From the NCBI GenBank assembly GCA_030684835.1, contig JAUXWZ010000196.1, positions 31,529 through 95,528 of the forward strand: 64,000 nt of DNA, given 5' to 3'. The notes below the pieces were generated by a model that ran no database searches, was not told where the DNA came from, and was given only the letters and a program-made list of their open reading frames with translations. Origin of the DNA: Beijerinckiaceae bacterium (GTDB lineage Bacteria; Pseudomonadota; Alphaproteobacteria; Rhizobiales; Beijerinckiaceae). Below are positions 44,714 to 55,155 of the stretch, piece by piece (the stretch's first letter is position 1; every line of letters begins with the position of its first letter). The translations under genes were made by a program, and so were the position numbers.

Positions 44714-46005
44714 CGGGCATCATCCGCGAGGCGCAGACCAGCGAATTGCCATCGCTGACCGGGGTAGAAGAAGTTGCGATACGTGGCGCGCGAATGACCG
44801 TCCGGCGTTACGCACGACGCGCCGCGCAGGACCTGCTGGCTGACCATGAACTTCCCATTGTACTCGCCCACCGCCCCTTTGGCGGGTCGAAAGCGAGGAT
44901 ATGCCTGGTAGGCGCTCATGGTCCATTGCCAGACGTCGCCTTGCATTTGTAAAAGCCCTTCGCCCGCGCCTGCAGGCAATGGACACAGCGCGCCAGAACC
45001 TAACGTGTTCGCAGGTCCGCCTGCGTCACGCGACGCAACTTCCCATTCAAATTCCGTGGGCAACCGCTTGCCTGCCCATCGAGCAAAAGCGTCAGCTTCA
45101 TAATAGCTGACGTGAACAACCGGAGCGCCAGGGTCTAGGGCGAGCAACCCGTCGAGTGTCATCTGCATCCACATGCCGTCGCGCTCTTCCCAATAGAGGG
45201 GAGCTTGCCACCCATCACGCTGAACGGCGGACCATCCATCGGCGAGCCAGAGAGTTGCTGTGCGATAGCCGCCGTCGGCCATAAACTCCAGCCATTCCCC
45301 ATTGGTCACAAGACGGTCGGCGATGCGAAAGGGTTGAACAAAAGTTTGATGGCGCGGGCCCTCGTTGTCGAAAGCGAAGCCGTCGCCTGCATGACCGATG
45401 TCAGCCATGCCGCCTTCGTACGTGCGCCAATTTAGGACCGGCGTGCGCGCTGCTGGCGCCTGCTTGCGTCCGGTGCGATAATGCGGACGCAGGGGATTGG
45501 CCGCAAAGAGGGCCAGAATATCACTGAGCATCAGCTCCTGATGCTGCTGCTCATGAGAGCGACCCAGTTCGAGCAAAGTCGCGATGGACTGTTTGGCGGC
45601 GTCGCCACTGGCGAACAATTCGCGCAAAGCATCATCCACATAACGACGGTACGCAAACACCTCATCTGTCGTTGGCCGCGTCAGCAGGCCACGCTTGGGG
45701 CGCGCGTGCCGGGGGCCCACGGTCTCGTAATATGAATTGAAACAATACGTGAAGTTGTCGTCGAAGGGCCGATACCCGTTGACGTGCGGCGTGAGGATGA
45801 AGGTTTCAAAAAACCATGTGGTGTGAGCGAGATGCCATTTCGTCGGGCTCGCGTCATCCATCGCCTGAACCGTCATGTCCTCGGGCGTGAGCGGCTCAGC
45901 GATGGAGAGCGACATTTTTCGCGTGGCGAAGAATTCATCTTCGCCAATCGTGCGCACCGCGCCCGCATTCTCCGGGAAAATCGCATTGTGTACGGCGACG
46001 TTCAT
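44710..46005 (-). CDS. egtB: Ergothioneine biosynthesis sulfoxide synthase EgtB
   Basis: 431 aa. An N-terminal DinB-like part with WHLAHTTWFFE and SHEQQHQELM (two of these His with an upstream His form the iron site), and a C-terminal formylglycine-generating-enzyme-like domain: KRLPTEFEWEVASR, GDVWQWTMSAYQAYP and RGASCVTP. It joins hercynine and a thiol with oxygen. Which thiol (gamma-Glu-Cys or Cys) is not decided from sequence. No egtC or egtE is nearby. Confidence 0.94.
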   Translation of the reverse strand: MNVAVHNAIFPENAGAVRTIGEDEFFATRKMSLSIAEPLTPEDMTVQAMDDASPTKWHLAHTTWFFETFILTPHVNGYRPFDDNFTYCFNSYYETVGPRHARPKRGLLTRPTTDEVFAYRRYVDDALRELFASGDAAKQSIATLLELGRSHEQQHQELMLSDILALFAANPLRPHYRTGRKQAPAARTPVLNWRTYEGGMADIGHAGDGFAFDNEGPRHQTFVQPFRIADRLVTNGEWLEFMADGGYRTATLWLADGWSAVQRDGWQAPLYWEERDGMWMQMTLDGLLALDPGAPVVHVSYYEADAFARWAGKRLPTEFEWEVASRDAGGPANTLGSGALCPLPAGAGEGLLQMQGDVWQWTMSAYQAYPRFRPAKGAVGEYNGKFMVSQQVLRGASCVTPDGHSRATYRNFFYPGQRWQFAGLRLADDAR

Positions 46006-46123
46006 GCGACCCTCTCCCTAACGCTCGCAACCAATGCGCAGTCGCGAAGAAACGCAACCGCAGCCCTTCGGTTCCGAAACAGATGAAAGCTTGAGCATAT
46101 CCGCTGTCAAGCAGCCGGGATGC

Positions 46124-47644
46124 TCACTCCCACCAGCGTGTTGGAAGTTGTACGCGCCCGGCGGCGTCTTCGATCACCTGCCCGGCTGCGAAAAGCGTCT
46201 CCTCATCGAACGGGCGACCTATGAGTTGCAGGCCGAGCGGCAAACCGTCGCGTGACAGACCAGCGGGCACGGCGATGCCCGGCAGGCCCGCCATGTTCAC
46301 CGTCACGGTGAACACGTCGTTGAGATACATCTCGACGGGGTCAGCACTGGTTTTTTCGCCGATGCCAAACGCAGGCGAAGGCGTGGCAGGCGTCAGGATG
46401 GCATCCACGCCCGCGTCAAACGCGGCTTCAAAATCGCGCCGGATCAGCGTGCGGATTTTCTGCGCCCGCACATAATATGCGTCGTAATACCCGGCCGAGA
46501 GCACATAGGTGCCAATGAGAATGCGGCGGCGAACTTCCGCGCCAAAGCCCTTTTCACGCGTGCGCTCGTACATGTCGGCGATGTCACGGCCCTCGACCCG
46601 CAGTCCGTAACGTACGCCATCGTACCGGGCGAGGTTCGACGATGCCTCAGCGGGCGCGACAATATAATATGCGGGCAGAGCGTATTTGGTGTGGGGGAGG
46701 GAAATGTCGACAATTTCCGCGCCCGCGTCGCGCATAAAATCTATGCCCTTGCGCCACAAGGCGTCGATCTCGTCCGACATGCCGTCAACACGATATTCCT
46801 TCGGGATGCCAATGCGCCGGCCCTTCAGCGATGCGCCGATAGACTTTTCGTAATCGGGCACGGGCATGTCGACGCAGGTCGTATCCTTGGCGTCATGGCC
46901 AGCCATGGAGCGCAGCAGGATGGCGCAATCGCGAACGGTGCGCGCAATCGGGCCAGCCTGATCGAGCGACGAGGCGAACGCCACCATGCCGAAGCGAGAG
47001 CAGCGGCCGTACGTTGGCTTGACGCCAACGGTGCCGGTAAACGCCGCCGGCTGACGAATAGAGCCGCCCGTGTCGGACGCAGTCGCCCCAAGGCACAAGC
47101 GCGCAGCAACCGCGGCAGCGGAACCGCCCGACGAGCCGCCGGGCACAAGCAAGCCCTTCTTGCCATTGCTTATTGCAGCGCGCGCCTGATCGGCGGACCA
47201 GTTTGGCGGCAACCACGGCGAGGCGACCGGCCCATAATAAGACGTTTCATTCGACGAGCCCATGGCGAACTCGTCCATGTTGAGCTTGCCCAGCATCACG
47301 GCGCCGTCGCGCCAGAGGTTGGCGGTGACCGTGCTCTCGTACACCGGCTTGAAGCCGTCGAGGATGTGGCTGCAGGCCTGAGTGTGTACGCCCTTTGTCG
47401 CGTAGAGATCCTTGACGCCCAGCGGGAGACCTTCCAGCGGACCGGCCTCGCCCGACGCGATGCGCGCATCGGAGGCTTTCGCCATGTCCAGCGCCTGCTC
47501 GGGCGTCTCGGCGATGAAGGCGCCGAGCGAGCGCGCATTCTCAACCGCTTCGATATGCGCCTGCGTCAGTTCGGTGGCGGAAATCTCTTTCGCGTGAATG
47601 GCGTCACGCGCCTGCGCCAGAGTGAGTTCGTTTAATTCAGTCAT
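46124..47644 (-). CDS. gatA: Asp-tRNA(Asn)/Glu-tRNA(Gln) amidotransferase subunit A
   Basis: 506 aa. Amidase signature with the Ser-cisSer-Lys triad: [13 protein letters not shown] (Lys), [14 protein letters not shown] (cis-Ser) and [13 protein letters not shown] (nucleophile Ser). It releases ammonia from glutamine for GatB. It lies 45 nt downstream of gatC and upstream of egtB. Confidence 0.96.
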   Translation of the reverse strand: MTELNELTLAQARDAIHAKEISATELTQAHIEAVENARSLGAFIAETPEQALDMAKASDARIASGEAGPLEGLPLGVKDLYATKGVHTQACSHILDGFKPVYESTVTANLWRDGAVMLGKLNMDEFAMGSSNETSYYGPVASPWLPPNWSADQARAAISNGKKGLLVPGGSSGGSAAAVAARLCLGATASDTGGSIRQPAAFTGTVGVKPTYGRCSRFGMVAFASSLDQAGPIARTVRDCAILLRSMAGHDAKDTTCVDMPVPDYEKSIGASLKGRRIGIPKEYRVDGMSDEIDALWRKGIDFMRDAGAEIVDISLPHTKYALPAYYIVAPAEASSNLARYDGVRYGLRVEGRDIADMYERTREKGFGAEVRRRILIGTYVLSAGYYDAYYVRAQKIRTLIRRDFEAAFDAGVDAILTPATPSPAFGIGEKTSADPVEMYLNDVFTVTVNMAGLPGIAVPAGLSRDGLPLGLQLIGRPFDEETLFAAGQVIEDAAGRVQLPTRWWE

Positions 47645-47689
47645 GGGAGCTTCCGGGAGGAAGGGCGCGCACGGAGCGGCGCCGCAAGA

Positions 47690-47977
47690 TCATTCAACGA
47701 CTTTGGGCACCGTGAAGAATTGATCTTCATGCTGCGGCGCATTGACAACGACGGCGGCAGCGCCGGCATGATCCGTCACGACGTCCCGGCGCAACGCCAT
47801 TTTCATCGGAACAACGGATGTCATCGGCTCCACGCCTTCGACGTCAACGCTATTCAAGTCCTCAACGAAGGACAGAATGGCGTTGAGCTCCTGCTGGAGA
47901 TGCGGCACGTCTTCGTCTTTGACGGCGATGCGCGCGAGATGCGCGATGCGCCGGACGGTCGCCTGATCGACAGACAT
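47690..47977 (-). CDS. gatC: Asp-tRNA(Asn)/Glu-tRNA(Gln) amidotransferase subunit C
   Basis: 95 aa from ATG 47977 with GGAG upstream; the longer frame adds 21 non-family residues. Motifs: [34 protein letters not shown] and LRRDVV. A belt-like stabiliser of GatA-GatB. Divergent from ruvX. Confidence 0.95.
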   Translation of the reverse strand: MSVDQATVRRIAHLARIAVKDEDVPHLQQELNAILSFVEDLNSVDVEGVEPMTSVVPMKMALRRDVVTDHAGAAAVVVNAPQHEDQFFTVPKVVE

Positions 47978-48078
47978 TTTGTCTCCGTCTACCTGATTGA
48001 ATTCAGCCGCCGTATAGCATCGCCACCTTGGCTGGCGCAAATGGGCGTGCGCGGCGTCGGTGACACAGGGTCGTGCGC

Positions 48079-48582
48079 ATGGTACCCCGGCGCATGTCCG
48101 AGAACATCACGACCGTTGAAGAAGTGCCCGCGCGCCTTGCGCGTTTTTCGCGCCTGATGGGCCTCGACCTCGGCACGAAAACGATTGGCCTGGCGTTGTC
48201 TGACGTCGAGCGACGCCTCGCCTCTCCGCTGGAAACAATTCAGCGCAAGAAATTTGGCGAGGATGCGCGCAAGCTACTCGAGCTGGCGGGCAAATATGAC
48301 GTGGTCGCATTCGTCATCGGACTCCCGCTGAACATGGACGGATCGGCGGGACCGCGCGCGCAGGCGACGCGCGCATTTGTGCGAAGCATGGCTACGCTTG
48401 ACCCCCGCCCGTTCATCTTCTGGGATGAACGACTTTCCACTGCGGCGGTCACCCGCTCACTGATCGAACAGGACGCTTCACGCGCCAAGCGCGCGCAAGT
48501 CGTCGACCGCATGGCTGCTGCTTACATATTGCAAGGCGCGCTGGACCGCTTGCAAACGATCCAGCGCGCGAGCACGTTTTAG
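48079..48582 (+). CDS. ruvX: Putative pre-16S rRNA nuclease / Holliday junction resolvase homologue
   Basis: 167 aa from ATG 48079 (AGGG 8 nt upstream); GTG 48073 and ATG 48094 are alternatives. YqgF fold: [16 protein letters not shown] (Asp), [13 protein letters not shown], and [10 protein letters not shown] (Asp). Divergent from gatC, as in many alphaproteobacteria. The end overlaps the stop of the convergent exported-protein gene by 4 nt. Confidence 0.93.
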   Translation: MVPRRMSENITTVEEVPARLARFSRLMGLDLGTKTIGLALSDVERRLASPLETIQRKKFGEDARKLLELAGKYDVVAFVIGLPLNMDGSAGPRAQATRAFVRSMATLDPRPFIFWDERLSTAAVTRSLIEQDASRAKRAQVVDRMAAAYILQGALDRLQTIQRASTF

Positions 48583-49169
48583 CGACGGACGCGGCGAACC
48601 GTGTAGCCCTGCCGCACATTTGTCCGTGAGCCAACATAGTGGCGACGGGGAGCGACCGTGCGATATCTGACAGCGCGAGGACGCTGAACGTTTGTCCGAT
48701 AGATTACCTGGCGACTGCGATAAGCAGGATAATAGCCGCGAGAATATGCCGGGTAATAGGCGGGATAAAAGCCGCCAGAGTAATAAGTTGGCCGATAGGC
48801 GCCCCGACACCCGCCACCATAATTCCAGGAATAGTACGCAGGATCACAGTAATAAGATCCGCCGAACACTCCCGCGCCCAGCGCTCCGGCGAACAGTCCA
48901 AACACCGCTGCCGGCAGAACCGGGCTCACACCGCGCCTGCTCGTGTAAACCCGCCCGCCAGAATATCTACGCACATGCTGGACGCGACCTTGGCGAACGC
49001 CTCGACGATATTGAACCTGCTCCGAAAGCGATGGCAGGCCGAGGTTTGCTTTCGGCGTTATCGCAAGCGGCCCGGCGGTCGCGGGCGTTGAACTCAGAAG
49101 TGCGCTGGAAAAGACAATGAAGGCGATCGATGCTCCTGCCAGCATCGCCCGTTTGTAATGGATCGGCAT
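48579..49169 (-). CDS. Exported Tyr/Arg/Gly-rich protein
   Basis: 196 aa. Signal peptide ends TPATAGPL (about 33). A glycine-rich hydrophobic segment ([18 protein letters not shown]) may insert in the membrane or form a glycine-zipper. The rest is Tyr/Pro/Arg-rich repeats ([26 protein letters not shown]) with two Cys ([16 protein letters not shown]). No function is known; such proteins are frequent in Hyphomicrobiales envelopes. Confidence 0.65.
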   Translation of the reverse strand: MPIHYKRAMLAGASIAFIVFSSALLSSTPATAGPLAITPKANLGLPSLSEQVQYRRGVRQGRVQHVRRYSGGRVYTSRRGVSPVLPAAVFGLFAGALGAGVFGGSYYCDPAYYSWNYGGGCRGAYRPTYYSGGFYPAYYPAYSRGYYPAYRSRQVIYRTNVQRPRAVRYRTVAPRRHYVGSRTNVRQGYTVRRVRR

Positions 49170-49339
49170 GGCTGCCTCCGCTACTTCGTGAAACCTAAAC
49201 GCCGGTCTCAGAGTAGAAACTCGGCGGCGCGATTCTAGTTCAACCAGCGTCGCGCATGGTTCGCAGCGTCATTGTCTTTGCGCACCCATGGGATTGGTCT
49301 ATAACGTTTAGGCACAGCTGTTTCGCCGGGAGAGTTTGC

Positions 49340-49579
49340 ATGAATCGGAAGGCGCAGATCGCCTCCCCTGTCGAAGATGACCTGGATGCGTATCCGCTTC
49401 CCGCCGACTCTGTTCCAGAGCCGCTCGATCCTGCCGACATAGCGGGCTATATTGCCGAGATGACGGACGAGCTTGCGAAAATGGCTGCGAATTCCGGGCT
49501 AGAGACGATCTGTTACTTGCTCACGCTGGTGCGGCTTGAAGCCGAGACTTTTGCAGGCGACGACAAAGACGCTGATTAA
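49340..49579 (+). CDS. Small acidic conserved hypothetical protein
   Basis: 79 aa from ATG 49340 with GGGAGAG upstream. Acidic, ending AGDDKDAD, with a helical segment DIAGYIAEMTDELAKMA and LETICYLLTLVRLEAE. No signal peptide. It resembles short proteins next to dprA in related genomes, without known role. The stop overlaps the convergent dprA stop. Confidence 0.65.
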   Translation: MNRKAQIASPVEDDLDAYPLPADSVPEPLDPADIAGYIAEMTDELAKMAANSGLETICYLLTLVRLEAETFAGDDKDAD

Positions 49580-50835
49580 CCTGGCGCGCGCGCAACGAGG
49601 TTTCCGCCCGTGCGAACGAGCTTGCCCGAGAGTTCGAGATCAAACAGCGCGGCTTGCACTACAGCCACGGGCAAGCCCGACGCTCGGACGAGATCGTCGA
49701 TGCTGACGGGCGACACGCCAAGCAATTGCGTAATTTCCTCGAGCCGCGAAATCTGATCAATCGCAGCGCCGGGCGCTGGAGCGGGCGCGAAAGTATCGCG
49801 CTGGAACAAAGACGTTTGACCGCCGTCGTCGTCCAGTTCGCGCGCCGCATCGCTGAGCGGCGTCGCGGGATCACCGAACAAGTCCGTTTCATCCCAGAGC
49901 CGTTCGGCAGATGGAAACCCGACGTCGTCATCGCGCAGGTTCGCGCGCGGCCCGGCGCCGCCCGCAATGATGGGCGTCAGCGCCTCGATCACGTCCGCGC
50001 CTCGAGTGCACATTGTCGCGCCGTTGCGCAGCAGATCGTTGCAACCTTCCGCCCTCGGATCGAGCGGGGAGCCGGGAACGGCGAAGACCTCCCTGCCCTG
50101 TTCGTTGGCGAAACGCGCCGTGATTAGCGAGCCCGAGCGGCGCGCAGCCTCGATAACGACCGTAGCGAGCGCGAGACCGGAGACGATGCGATTGCGGCGC
50201 GGAAAATCGCGCCCTCGAGGCTCCCAGCCCAACGGCATCTCGGAGATGACTGCGCCACGCGCACAAATGTCTTGCGCAAGGCCGACATGCTCGGGCGGAT
50301 AGATGCGGTCGAGACCGCCTGCCAGTACTGCGACCGTGCCTGTTGCCAGCGATGCGCGATGGGCGCGCTGATCGACCCCGCGCGCCAGCCCGGACGCAAT
50401 CACAAAGTCCGCGTCCGCCAGTTCGCGCGCGAGCCTGTCGGTGAACGCGAGGCCCGCCGCCGAAGCATTGCGCGAGCCAACGATGGCCGCCATAGGCCGC
50501 ATCAATGCGGACAATTCTCCCAGGACGCATAGAACAGGCGGCGGCGAATCAATCTCGCGAAGAGCCGAAGGATAGTCGCGGTCACCCATGACGATGAAGC
50601 GTGCGCCCAGCTTGAGCGCGCCCTCGAATTCGCGTTCGCAATCCTGTCGTTTCGCTATCCTAATTTGGCGGCCGCCCGAGTGGCGGGCGACCAAGTCGGG
50701 CAATCCTTCAAGGGCTGCGCGCGCGCCGCCGAACCGGTTGATGAGTGTGCGGAACGTTCGCGGTCCAACGTTGTCGCTACGGATGAGCTGCAGCCAGTCG
50801 AGGCGCTGTTCGTCGGAGAGGCGAGCGCCGCTCAC
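49576..50835 (-). CDS. dprA: DNA-processing protein DprA
   Basis: 419 aa from GTG 50835, which overlaps the plsY stop (GTGA); the frame upstream belongs to plsY antisense space. N-terminal SAM-like helices ([20 protein letters not shown]), Rossmann domain with [28 protein letters not shown] and [17 protein letters not shown], and a C-terminal winged helix (about 355-419). It loads RecA onto incoming single-stranded DNA in transformation. Confidence 0.93.
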   Translation of the reverse strand: MSGARLSDEQRLDWLQLIRSDNVGPRTFRTLINRFGGARAALEGLPDLVARHSGGRQIRIAKRQDCEREFEGALKLGARFIVMGDRDYPSALREIDSPPPVLCVLGELSALMRPMAAIVGSRNASAAGLAFTDRLARELADADFVIASGLARGVDQRAHRASLATGTVAVLAGGLDRIYPPEHVGLAQDICARGAVISEMPLGWEPRGRDFPRRNRIVSGLALATVVIEAARRSGSLITARFANEQGREVFAVPGSPLDPRAEGCNDLLRNGATMCTRGADVIEALTPIIAGGAGPRANLRDDDVGFPSAERLWDETDLFGDPATPLSDAARELDDDGGQTSLFQRDTFAPAPAPGAAIDQISRLEEITQLLGVSPVSIDDLVRASGLPVAVVQAALFDLELSGKLVRTGGNLVARAPG

Positions 50836-51428
50836 GCGGAATTTCCGATCTTGCCTTCGGTTCCGGCCATCAGCCGCTCGATGTTCGCGCGATGCTTCAA
50901 CCAGAGAATCACTGCGAGAGCGACGAACAATTCGCCCGCATCGCCCCGCCCCATGGCGAACATCGCGGCTGGCGTCGCGACCGCTGCGGCCAGCGCTGCG
51001 GCAGACGAATAACGCGTGGTGTAAGCAACACCCAGCCACACAATGGCGAAGACCAGAGCCGCCGGCCATACAAGGCCCAGCGCAACGCCCAGAAAAGTCG
51101 CGACGCCCTTGCCGCCCTTGAAGCGCAGCCACACTGGATAAAGATGACCGAGGAACGCGCCAAGGCCTGCAAGTATGGCGTAATAGGCGCCGAACTGCGC
51201 GGCGACGAGAACCGCCAGCGTGCCCTTCAAGGCGTCAAACAAGAGCGTGGCTGCGGCAAGCTTCTTGTTGCCGGTGCGCAGCACATTCGTGGCGCCAATA
51301 TTCTGCGAGCCGATCGTGCGCGGATCAACTTCGCCGAATACCTTGGTGAGCACCAATCCGAATGGGATCGAACCGAGAAGATAACCGAAGCCAAGAGCTG
51401 CCAGGTTGGAAGGTAAATCAGGAAACAT
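50832..51428 (-). CDS. plsY: Acyl-phosphate glycerol-3-phosphate acyltransferase
   Basis: 198 aa from ATG 51428 (GGAGTGAC upstream). Multi-pass membrane enzyme with [46 protein letters not shown] and a third motif near the C-terminus. Makes lysophosphatidate for phospholipids. Coupled to dprA by overlap, and 29 nt after pyrC. Confidence 0.94.
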   Translation of the reverse strand: MFPDLPSNLAALGFGYLLGSIPFGLVLTKVFGEVDPRTIGSQNIGATNVLRTGNKKLAAATLLFDALKGTLAVLVAAQFGAYYAILAGLGAFLGHLYPVWLRFKGGKGVATFLGVALGLVWPAALVFAIVWLGVAYTTRYSSAAALAAAVATPAAMFAMGRGDAGELFVALAVILWLKHRANIERLMAGTEGKIGNSA

Positions 51429-51457
51429 TGTCACTCCGGCCGAAGGCGCCAGCAAGC

Positions 51458-52783
51458 CTAGACGGCCAGAACCCGGCCCGCAACCATGGTCGCCTTCACG
51501 ACACCTTCAAGGCGCGCATCGTCGAACGGCGTATTCTTGGAACGCGAGCGCAATTTCGCAGAGTCGACCACGAAAGGCTCATCCGGATCGAAGCGGATCA
51601 GATCTGCGGGCGCGCCCTTGGCGAGCCGCCCTTGCGGGAGACCAAGAATTTCAGCAGGCCGCAAAGTCATTGCGTTGATGAGGCGATGCAGGCTGATCTT
51701 TTCAGCGTTCACAAGGCGCAAGCCTGCGGCAAGCATCGTCTCAAGACCCACAGCGCCGTATTCGGCCTCGGAGAAAGGCACACGCTTGGCCTCGACGTCC
51801 TGGGGATTGTGATCGGAAACCAGCACGTCGATCACGCCGGACGCCAGCGCCTCAACCAGCGCAAGGCGCTCGTCTTCCGCGCGCAGCGGCGGCGCAATCT
51901 TCAGGAATGTCCGGTAATCGCCCACATCCGTCTCGTTGAGCGTGACATGGTTGATCGATGTGCCACATGTCACCGGCAATCCGGCTTCCTTGGCCCGGCG
52001 AATAATGTCGATGGAAAAGCGCGTGGTGACGAGCGCAGAATGATAGCGCGCCCCATGAGGCGGGGCTGAAGCATCGCCAAACGTCAGCGCGACGAGCCGC
52101 ATGTCGCGTCCGAGCATGATCGCCTCGGCTTCCGCAGGCACGCCGGGCAGCCCCAGCCGACTTGCAAACTCACCCTCGTTCATCACGCCAGCGCGGGCAA
52201 GGTCTGGATCTTCGGCCGTGTGGATGACGAGGGCGCCGAAGTCGCGCGCATAGGTGAGCGCGCGGCGCATGATCTGCGAGGACGCAACGGAATGAGGACC
52301 GTTGGAGAACGCGATGGCGCCTGCCTCTTTAAGCAGGCCAATCTCCGCGATCTCCTTGCCCTGCAGACCACGCGTCAGCGCGGCGCAGGGGAGAATGCGC
52401 ACACTCGCAGTATCGCGAGCGCGGCGCATGAGATAATCGACCGCCGCCGCGCCATCGACCGGCGGATTGGTGTCGGGACGCGCAAGGATTGTCGTCACGC
52501 CGCCGGCTGCAGCCGCCGCGCTCGCTGTCGCCAGTGTTTCGCGGTGGGTTGCGCCGGGCTCGCCCACAAACGCGCTCATATCAATGAGGCCGGGACACAC
52601 GATGTCGCCGCCGCAATCGATGATCGTGGTGCGCGAGCCTACATTGGCCCGCGTCACCTTGGCGCCCAATTCCACGATGACGCCGTCATCGGCGAAGACG
52701 CCGCCGTTTTCGATCCGCCCTGTTTCAGGATTGAGCAAGCGCGCGTTGATGAAGGCGGCGGCTGAATTGGCGGCTTCGCTCAT
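51458..52783 (-). CDS. pyrC: Dihydroorotase homologue lacking the HxH metal motif
   Basis: 441 aa from ATG 52783. Amidohydrolase fold: [20 protein letters not shown] is where active dihydroorotases have D-x-H-x-H, so the two His are replaced by Ser and Phe. The later stretch [11 protein letters not shown] also departs from the usual HH motif, while [10 protein letters not shown] and [13 protein letters not shown] remain. It directly follows pyrB (4 nt). It may be a non-catalytic partner of aspartate carbamoyltransferase (PyrX/PyrC' type), with an active enzyme elsewhere; not certain. Confidence 0.8.
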   Translation of the reverse strand: MSEAANSAAAFINARLLNPETGRIENGGVFADDGVIVELGAKVTRANVGSRTTIIDCGGDIVCPGLIDMSAFVGEPGATHRETLATASAAAAAGGVTTILARPDTNPPVDGAAAVDYLMRRARDTASVRILPCAALTRGLQGKEIAEIGLLKEAGAIAFSNGPHSVASSQIMRRALTYARDFGALVIHTAEDPDLARAGVMNEGEFASRLGLPGVPAEAEAIMLGRDMRLVALTFGDASAPPHGARYHSALVTTRFSIDIIRRAKEAGLPVTCGTSINHVTLNETDVGDYRTFLKIAPPLRAEDERLALVEALASGVIDVLVSDHNPQDVEAKRVPFSEAEYGAVGLETMLAAGLRLVNAEKISLHRLINAMTLRPAEILGLPQGRLAKGAPADLIRFDPDEPFVVDSAKLRSRSKNTPFDDARLEGVVKATMVAGRVLAV

Positions 52784-52787
52784 CGCT

Positions 52788-53723
52788 TCACTCGTTAGGT
52801 AGATGTTGCGCGAGCGCTTCGAGCACCGCCATGCGCACAGCGACGCCCATCTCGACCTGTTCGTTGATGAGCGAGCGCGGCCCATCCGCAACGGCGGAGA
52901 CAATCTCGACCCCGCGATTGATTGGACCGGGGTGCATCACCAGCGCATCGGGCTTCGCCCAGTCGAGCTTCGCCTCGTCAAGCCCGAAGAACCGGGCGTA
53001 TTCCTTGAGCGATGGCACAAACGCGCCATCCATGCGCTCGCGTTGCAGCCGCAGCATCATCACGATGTCGGCGTCGCGCAGGCCGCTCTCCATGGTGCGA
53101 TGAACCTCTACGCCCATGCGCTCGACGCCGGGCGGCAGCAGCGTCGATGGCGCCACCACGCGCACGCGCGCGCCAAGTTGCGCGAGCAAAATCATGTTGG
53201 AGCGGGCGACGCGCGAATGAAGCACATCCCCGCAGATGGCGACGACCAGCCCTTCGATATGCCCCTTGTTGCGGCGGATGGTCAGCGCGTCGAGCAGCGC
53301 CTGTGTGGGATGTTCATGACTTCCATCGCCTGCATTGACGACCGAGCATGACACTTTGCGCGCCAGCAGATGCACTGCGCCAGAATGATGATGACGCACG
53401 ACGATCACGTCCGGTCGCATCGAGTTCAGCGTCACCGCCGTGTCGACGAGCGTTTCGCCCTTGGTGACGGAAGACGTCGCCACCGACATGTTCATGACGT
53501 CTGCGCCCAGACGTTTGCCCGCGAGCTCGAACGAAGCTTGCGTGCGCGTGGAGGGCTCGAAGAAAAGATTGATGAGCGTGCGTCCGCTCAGGATGGAGCG
53601 TTTCTTGTCGACCCGGCGGGAAACTTCGACCGCATCCTCCGCCATGTCGAGGAGAGCTTCGATCTCCGGACGGGTGAGACCGTCAATGCCAAGCAAATGC
53701 CGATGGGGGAAAGGCGCGCGCAT
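52788..53723 (-). CDS. pyrB: Aspartate carbamoyltransferase
   Basis: 311 aa from ATG 53723. Carbamoyl-phosphate site [26 protein letters not shown], and a C-terminal [12 protein letters not shown]. Catalyses the first committed step of pyrimidine synthesis. No regulatory pyrI is seen, consistent with the class that assembles with a dihydroorotase-like partner. The longer upstream frame is not related. Follows the TctC-type gene by about 110 nt. Confidence 0.95.
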   Translation of the reverse strand: MRAPFPHRHLLGIDGLTRPEIEALLDMAEDAVEVSRRVDKKRSILSGRTLINLFFEPSTRTQASFELAGKRLGADVMNMSVATSSVTKGETLVDTAVTLNSMRPDVIVVRHHHSGAVHLLARKVSCSVVNAGDGSHEHPTQALLDALTIRRNKGHIEGLVVAICGDVLHSRVARSNMILLAQLGARVRVVAPSTLLPPGVERMGVEVHRTMESGLRDADIVMMLRLQRERMDGAFVPSLKEYARFFGLDEAKLDWAKPDALVMHPGPINRGVEIVSAVADGPRSLINEQVEMGVAVRMAVLEALAQHLPNE

Positions 53724-53832
53724 ACAAGCGTCATAGGCCAGCGCGAGGGGCGCCTGCAAGCAGCATGCGCGGATACGCACCGGAAACTGGCCGACGCTAC
53801 GTGTTGGCCCGCTTGCCGGCACACGTGTTGGC

Positions 53833-54930
53833 CTACTTGCCGCCCATCGCTTCGCGGGCGCGCGCCACCACTGCCGGCGGCGCCTGGTAGATGGCCCCGA
53901 CCAGCCTGTCCATTTCCTCCCAGGTGACCAGGTCGGGCTCCAGCCCGAGCTTTCCAGCCTCCGCAACGAAAGCTGGGTCGCGCACCGTCGCCGAGAACGC
54001 ATTGCGAAGGGTGGCGGCGCGTTCAGGCGAGAGCTTCGGCGGCGCCGCGAACGGACGTGCAAAAACCTGAGGCGCGAAGACGAAGTCGAGCACCTTGCGC
54101 TCGTCGTCGTTGCTGGCAAACTCCTGAGCAAGCGGCACTTCGGGATGATCCGGGTGCTTGCGAAGCGCCAGTTGCACAAGGACGTTGATCTTCTTGTCAC
54201 GCAACCAGTCTGGCCGCTGGGTTTTAATTGGCACCCAGCCCCACGAGCAAAATCCAGACAATTCGCCGGCTTCCAGAGCGGTTAGAATGGCCGCGCTGCC
54301 GGTGTAGCCGTAGATCACCTTCAATTTCGTGCCCAGCACGCCGTTGAGGATGTTCGGAAATGCGGCTGAGGGCGAGGTGGCGCCGGACGCTCCCACCGAC
54401 AACTCGAACTTTCGAAGATCCTCGAACGTCTTCACAGGCGAGGTGTGCCAGGAGACACAGGTCGACACCTCGTTCGAGGTGGAGCCAAGCCACGTGAACT
54501 GGCGCGGATCGTAATTCGCGCCTTTCGTCCCCATCAGCGGATCGAGCGGGACGGTGCGGCCGAAGATGCCGAACTCGGATCCGTCCTTTGGGGCGATGGT
54601 ATAAAGATAATTGGCGAGCTGAAGGCTGCCAGCGCCGGGCATGTTGCGCGGCAGCATGTTGGGCTCGCCGGGGATGTGCCTTCCCATATAACGGGCGAGC
54701 GTGCGGGCGGAGAGATCGTAACCACCGCCCGGCCCGAAACCGACATAAACCGAGACGTTGCGGCCTTTGTAGAATTCGGCGGCTGCGCGTTCCTGCCCCG
54801 ATCCTGCGCGTTCCTGCCCCGATCCTGCCCGTTCCTGTCCAGAGACTGTTTGTGCAACGCCCGGCGTTTGCGTCAGACAGAGCGCAGCCGCAGCTGCCAG
54901 CACGCGTGTATGCGCCGCTTCTCTTCTCAT
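53833..54930 (-). CDS. Bug/TctC-type substrate-binding protein with SGQERAG repeat
   Basis: 365 aa from ATG 54930 (GGGGAGG upstream). Signal peptide ends PGVAQ (about 27). Then a short repeat, [21 protein letters not shown], links it to the binding fold: [21 protein letters not shown] and [14 protein letters not shown]. It is a paralogue of the protein encoded at 27001-28047 (same layout, e.g. [17 protein letters not shown] versus YSVAPKDGS). No permease is nearby. Divergent from topA. Confidence 0.85.
   Translation of the reverse strand: MRREAAHTRVLAAAAALCLTQTPGVAQTVSGQERAGSGQERAGSGQERAAAEFYKGRNVSVYVGFGPGGGYDLSARTLARYMGRHIPGEPNMLPRNMPGAGSLQLANYLYTIAPKDGSEFGIFGRTVPLDPLMGTKGANYDPRQFTWLGSTSNEVSTCVSWHTSPVKTFEDLRKFELSVGASGATSPSAAFPNILNGVLGTKLKVIYGYTGSAAILTALEAGELSGFCSWGWVPIKTQRPDWLRDKKINVLVQLALRKHPDHPEVPLAQEFASNDDERKVLDFVFAPQVFARPFAAPPKLSPERAATLRNAFSATVRDPAFVAEAGKLGLEPDLVTWEEMDRLVGAIYQAPPAVVARAREAMGGK
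54789..54840. repeat. 21-bp tandem repeat, about 2.5 copies
   Basis: Units GTTCCTGCCCCGATCCTGCG plus C (54789-54809) and a copy with one change (54810-54830), then a 10-nt partial copy. It is in frame within the TctC-type gene and encodes the Ser-Gly-Gln-Glu-Arg-Ala-Gly linker. Such a repeat may vary in number by slippage. Confidence 0.85.
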
Positions 54931-55015
54931 GCGTTCCTCCCCGCTTTTGCGAGGATCATCCGCCTCCCGACCGCCTTTGTAAACGGCACTCGTGGGGCCC
55001 CTGCCGGGGTGGCAT

Positions 55016-55045
55016 TTGACAGAGTTCGGGACGTCCACCATGTTC
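55016..55045 (+). promoter_or_regulatory. Possible sigma-70 promoter for topA
   Basis: TTGACA at 55016-55021 is a perfect -35. The best -10 at 17 nt spacing is CATGTT (55039-55044), a weak match. It lies 110 nt upstream of topA ATG 55156 in the divergent gap. Confidence 0.3.
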
Positions 55046-55155
55046 CGGGCCGAAATGACAAGCTCTGTTGTTTGCAGACAGCGCCCTCTCCCGCCCTTCC
55101 TTGCGGAGCGTTTTACTTTGCATTTCAGGCCCTTGGCCTGGAGGACCCTTATCCC

